Source: Caldilineaceae bacterium (GTDB taxonomy: Bacteria; Chloroflexota; Anaerolineae; Caldilineales; Caldilineaceae). Taken from it: a DNA stretch of 32,271 bases. The notes below the pieces were generated by a model. It made no database searches, had not been told where the DNA came from, and saw only the letters and a program-made list of their open reading frames with translations. The position numbers were made by a program, and so were the translations under genes. The stretch's first letter is position 1. Every line of letters starts with the position of its first letter. Shown here piece after piece: positions 30,480 to 32,271 of this stretch. Where the stretch lies: positions 1 to 32,271 of the forward strand of contig JALHQH010000082.1 of the NCBI GenBank assembly GCA_022842065.1, read 5' to 3'.

Positions 30480-31583
30480 ATGGCAGATCCACGGGTTGAA
30501 AAATTAGCCGATCTCTTAGTCAATTATTGTACAGAAGTACGGCCGGGTGACTGGGTATTGGTGCGGGGGCATGTCGCCGCCCTGCCACTGGTAGAGCAGA
30601 CCGTTAAACAGGTGGCGCTGGCGGGGGGTAATCCAACGATTCAGCTTGATAGCGATGAATTGGATGCCACATTCGTGCAAGCGGCCGGCGACACGCAATT
30701 GGGCTGGAGCGCGCCCCATGAGGCCATGTTGGCCGAAAAGCTCGACGTGCGCATTACGATTCGAGCCGCGACGAACACACGGGCCCTCACCGGTATTGAT
30801 CCACAACGGCTGCAACTGTACCAACGGGCGCGGCGCAAATATCAGGCCACCTATATGCAGCGCAGCGCTACCGGCGATCATCGCTGGGTACTGACCAATT
30901 TTCCCTGCCCGGCCTATGCCCAGGAAGCGGACATGAGCCTGCACGATTTTGAAGACTTTGTTTACAGCGCCACCTATGCTGATCAGCCCGATCCGGTGGC
31001 GGCCTGGCAGCAATTAAGCGCGGTGCAACAGCGGCTGGTTGATTGGCTGGTGGGCAAGGAGCAGGTGGTGGTGCGCGGTCCGAACATCGATCTTACGCTC
31101 TCGATCAAAGAGCGGACCTGGGTCAACAGCGATGGCAAGCACAACATGCCCAGCGGCGAAATCTTCACCGGCCCGGTTGAAGAGTCGGTCAACGGCTGGG
31201 TGCGCTTTACCTACCCGGCGATTCGTGATGGGCTAGAGGTTGAGGGCGTCGAGTTTGAGTTCAAGGAGGGCAAAGTCGTGGCCGCCCGTGCCGAGAAGAA
31301 CGAAGGTTATCTACTCGCCCAGCTAGACACCGATGCAGGCTCTCGCTATTTAGGTGAATTTGCGATTGGCACCAACTACCAGATCCAGCGCTTTACCAAA
31401 AGTATTCTCTACGACGAGAAGATTGGCGGCACGTTACACATGGCCGTGGGCGCGGGTTACCCCGAAACGGGCAGCAAGAACCATTCGCTCGTCCATTGGG
31501 ACTTTATCTGTGACATGCGCCAACAGAGTGAAATTCTGGTCGATGGTGAGTTGTTTTATAAAGATGGGCAGTTTCAGGTATAA
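30480..31583 (+). CDS. M29 family metallo-aminopeptidase
   Basis: A 367-residue aminopeptidase of family M29 (aminopeptidase T/S, PepS type), a cytoplasmic two-metal enzyme that removes N-terminal residues from peptides. The likely metal ligands are Glu227 in NMPSGEIFTGP, Glu293 in YLGEFAIGTN, His320 in GGTLHMAVGAGYPETG, and His339 and Asp341 in SLVHWDFICDM. Length is slightly short of the usual 400-410. GGAG lies six bases before the ATG. The gene is flanked on both sides by octamer arrays of one consensus and preceded by a long palindrome. A CBS-domain gene follows 128 bases downstream. Confidence 0.93.
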   Translation: MADPRVEKLADLLVNYCTEVRPGDWVLVRGHVAALPLVEQTVKQVALAGGNPTIQLDSDELDATFVQAAGDTQLGWSAPHEAMLAEKLDVRITIRAATNTRALTGIDPQRLQLYQRARRKYQATYMQRSATGDHRWVLTNFPCPAYAQEADMSLHDFEDFVYSATYADQPDPVAAWQQLSAVQQRLVDWLVGKEQVVVRGPNIDLTLSIKERTWVNSDGKHNMPSGEIFTGPVEESVNGWVRFTYPAIRDGLEVEGVEFEFKEGKVVAARAEKNEGYLLAQLDTDAGSRYLGEFAIGTNYQIQRFTKSILYDEKIGGTLHMAVGAGYPETGSKNHSLVHWDFICDMRQQSEILVDGELFYKDGQFQV

Positions 31584-31647
31584 AAAGTTGCAAAGGTGCA
31601 GAGTTACAAGGTTACAAGGTTGCAAAGTTGCAAAGTTGCAGAGTCGT
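31584..31647 (+). repeat. Octamer array (GTTGCAAA words) after aminopeptidase
   Basis: Eight octamers start on the base after the aminopeptidase stop codon: AAAGTTGC, AAAGGTGC, AGAGTTAC, AAGGTTAC, AAGGTTGC, AAAGTTGC, AAAGTTGC, AGAGTCGT. No inverted partner lies close by; the complementary sense is absent in the remaining 64 bases before the CBS gene. The unit is a close relative of that at 30298-30353. Confidence 0.92.
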
Positions 31648-31711
31648 CATGTGACTTCACGACGACACGCCGATAGACCATGAAAGTAGACAACGAAAGC
31701 AGAGGTACATT

Positions 31712-32200
31712 ATGCAAGTACGTGAATTAATGAGCAGTCCGGCCGTGACGGTGAGTCCGGCAACGAAGGTGCAAGAGTTGGCACGCATTATGCGCGAGGG
31801 GCCCTTTAGCGGGGTGCCGGTGGTTGATGAAGATGGCACGCTGCTGGGGGTGGTGACGGAATTGGCGTTGATTGAACGCAATGCCCCCCTGCGCGAGCCG
31901 CGCTATCTGGCCGTGCTCTCTGGCTTGATCCCAGTGAGCCTGGATGAGTATCGCCACTATCGCGAGCAGATGGGGCTGGTGCTGGCGACCAATGCTGGCG
32001 AGCTGATGGATGATGATCCGTCGTCCGTTGGTCCCGACGACAGCCTGGAAAAGTTGCTGACGATCATGCGCAAGCCGGAGCAAACGATGGTGCCGGTAGT
32101 CGAAGGGAATCGTGTGATCGGCGTGGTGACCCGCACCGATGTGGTCCGCGTGTTGGAGCGGTTGGAAATGGCGTTGGAAGAGGATCGGTCGGCGAGTTAA
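31712..32200 (+). CDS. Two-CBS-domain protein
   Basis: A 162-residue protein made of a tandem CBS pair and nothing else: the first at about 1-58 (MQVRELMSSPAVTVSPATKV, then GVPVVDEDGTLLGVVTELAL) and the second at about 95-155 (ELMDDDPSSVGPDDSLEKLL, then MVPVVEGNRVIGVVTRTDVVR). Such stand-alone pairs bind AMP, ATP or S-adenosylmethionine and signal energy state to partner proteins; the ligand and partner here are unknown. The linker of about 35 residues between the two domains is long and holds YRHYREQMGL. The last 71 bases of the window after it hold nothing recognisable. Confidence 0.92.
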   Translation: MQVRELMSSPAVTVSPATKVQELARIMREGPFSGVPVVDEDGTLLGVVTELALIERNAPLREPRYLAVLSGLIPVSLDEYRHYREQMGLVLATNAGELMDDDPSSVGPDDSLEKLLTIMRKPEQTMVPVVEGNRVIGVVTRTDVVRVLERLEMALEEDRSAS

Positions 32201-32271
32201 AGCAAAATGTTTGTATAAAAAGGCAGAGCCGTGTAGGCTAGTTTTTTGTGGATCAAAAATACAAAACCGCG

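Overview
The window is about 32 kb of chromosomal DNA of moderately high G+C, most consistent with a member of the Chloroflexota (Anaerolineae or Caldilineae-like). The clues are the flavour of the MutS2, Era and LeuRS proteins, a secreted metzincin/DUF11 protein that ends in a YLPLISR-type tail as many Chloroflexota surface proteins do, and unusually hairpin-rich intergenic DNA. The phylum call is an inference from remembered family features, not from a search. No rRNA, tRNA, CRISPR array or insertion sequence was seen.

Layout. 1-4121 (minus): a compact operon era > hicB > hicA > mutS2, with a HicBA toxin-antitoxin pair lodged between two housekeeping genes and hicA overlapping mutS2 by ATGA. 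4321-6701 (minus): an AAA-ATPase-like/PD-(D/E)XK protein overlapping a MOSC-domain protein, again by ATGA. 6738-11035 (minus): DUF362 protein, cytoplasmic-type sulfatase, DinB-like protein and thymidylate synthase. 11383-13167 (plus): an unusual protein with a CHAT-like domain, one membrane helix and a seven-bladed WD40 propeller. 13313-14119 (minus): SDR dehydrogenase. 14552-17158 (plus): secreted metalloprotease. 17371-22674 (minus): two complete but very different leucyl-tRNA synthetases in tandem. 22988-25367: two divergently transcribed PIN toxin-antitoxin pairs with near-consensus promoters facing away from each other; the minus-strand pair has unusually long toxin and antitoxin. 25398-26321 (minus): branched-chain aminotransferase. 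26570-30026 (minus): Uma2-type protein, then a MoxR ATPase/CoxE-like VWA pair. 30480-32200 (plus): M29 aminopeptidase and a two-CBS-domain protein.

The most striking signal lies outside the genes. At least nine intergenic gaps carry degenerate tandem arrays of 7-8 base units that mostly begin with GT (for example GTAAATCG, GTAGACAA, GTTGCAAA, GTAAGACA, GTGAAAC). Several arrays face an inverted array made of the same words, so the transcript can fold into a long stem. Several begin at or within a base or two of a stop codon. Two distant gaps (13.2 kb and 29.0 kb) use the same words, and the aminopeptidase gene is bracketed by two arrays of a common word. Other gaps carry perfect inverted repeats of 13-24 bp arms, three stacked hairpins between the two leuS genes, and two long perfect palindromes (positions 1-46 and 30421-30456) that share one core. 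Together they look like a genome-wide family of intergenic hairpin elements.

Functionally the window mixes housekeeping (mismatch/recombination control, ribosome assembly, dTMP synthesis, leucine charging, branched-chain amino acid metabolism) with accessory material: three toxin-antitoxin modules, the ATPase/nuclease protein and the CHAT-WD40 protein.
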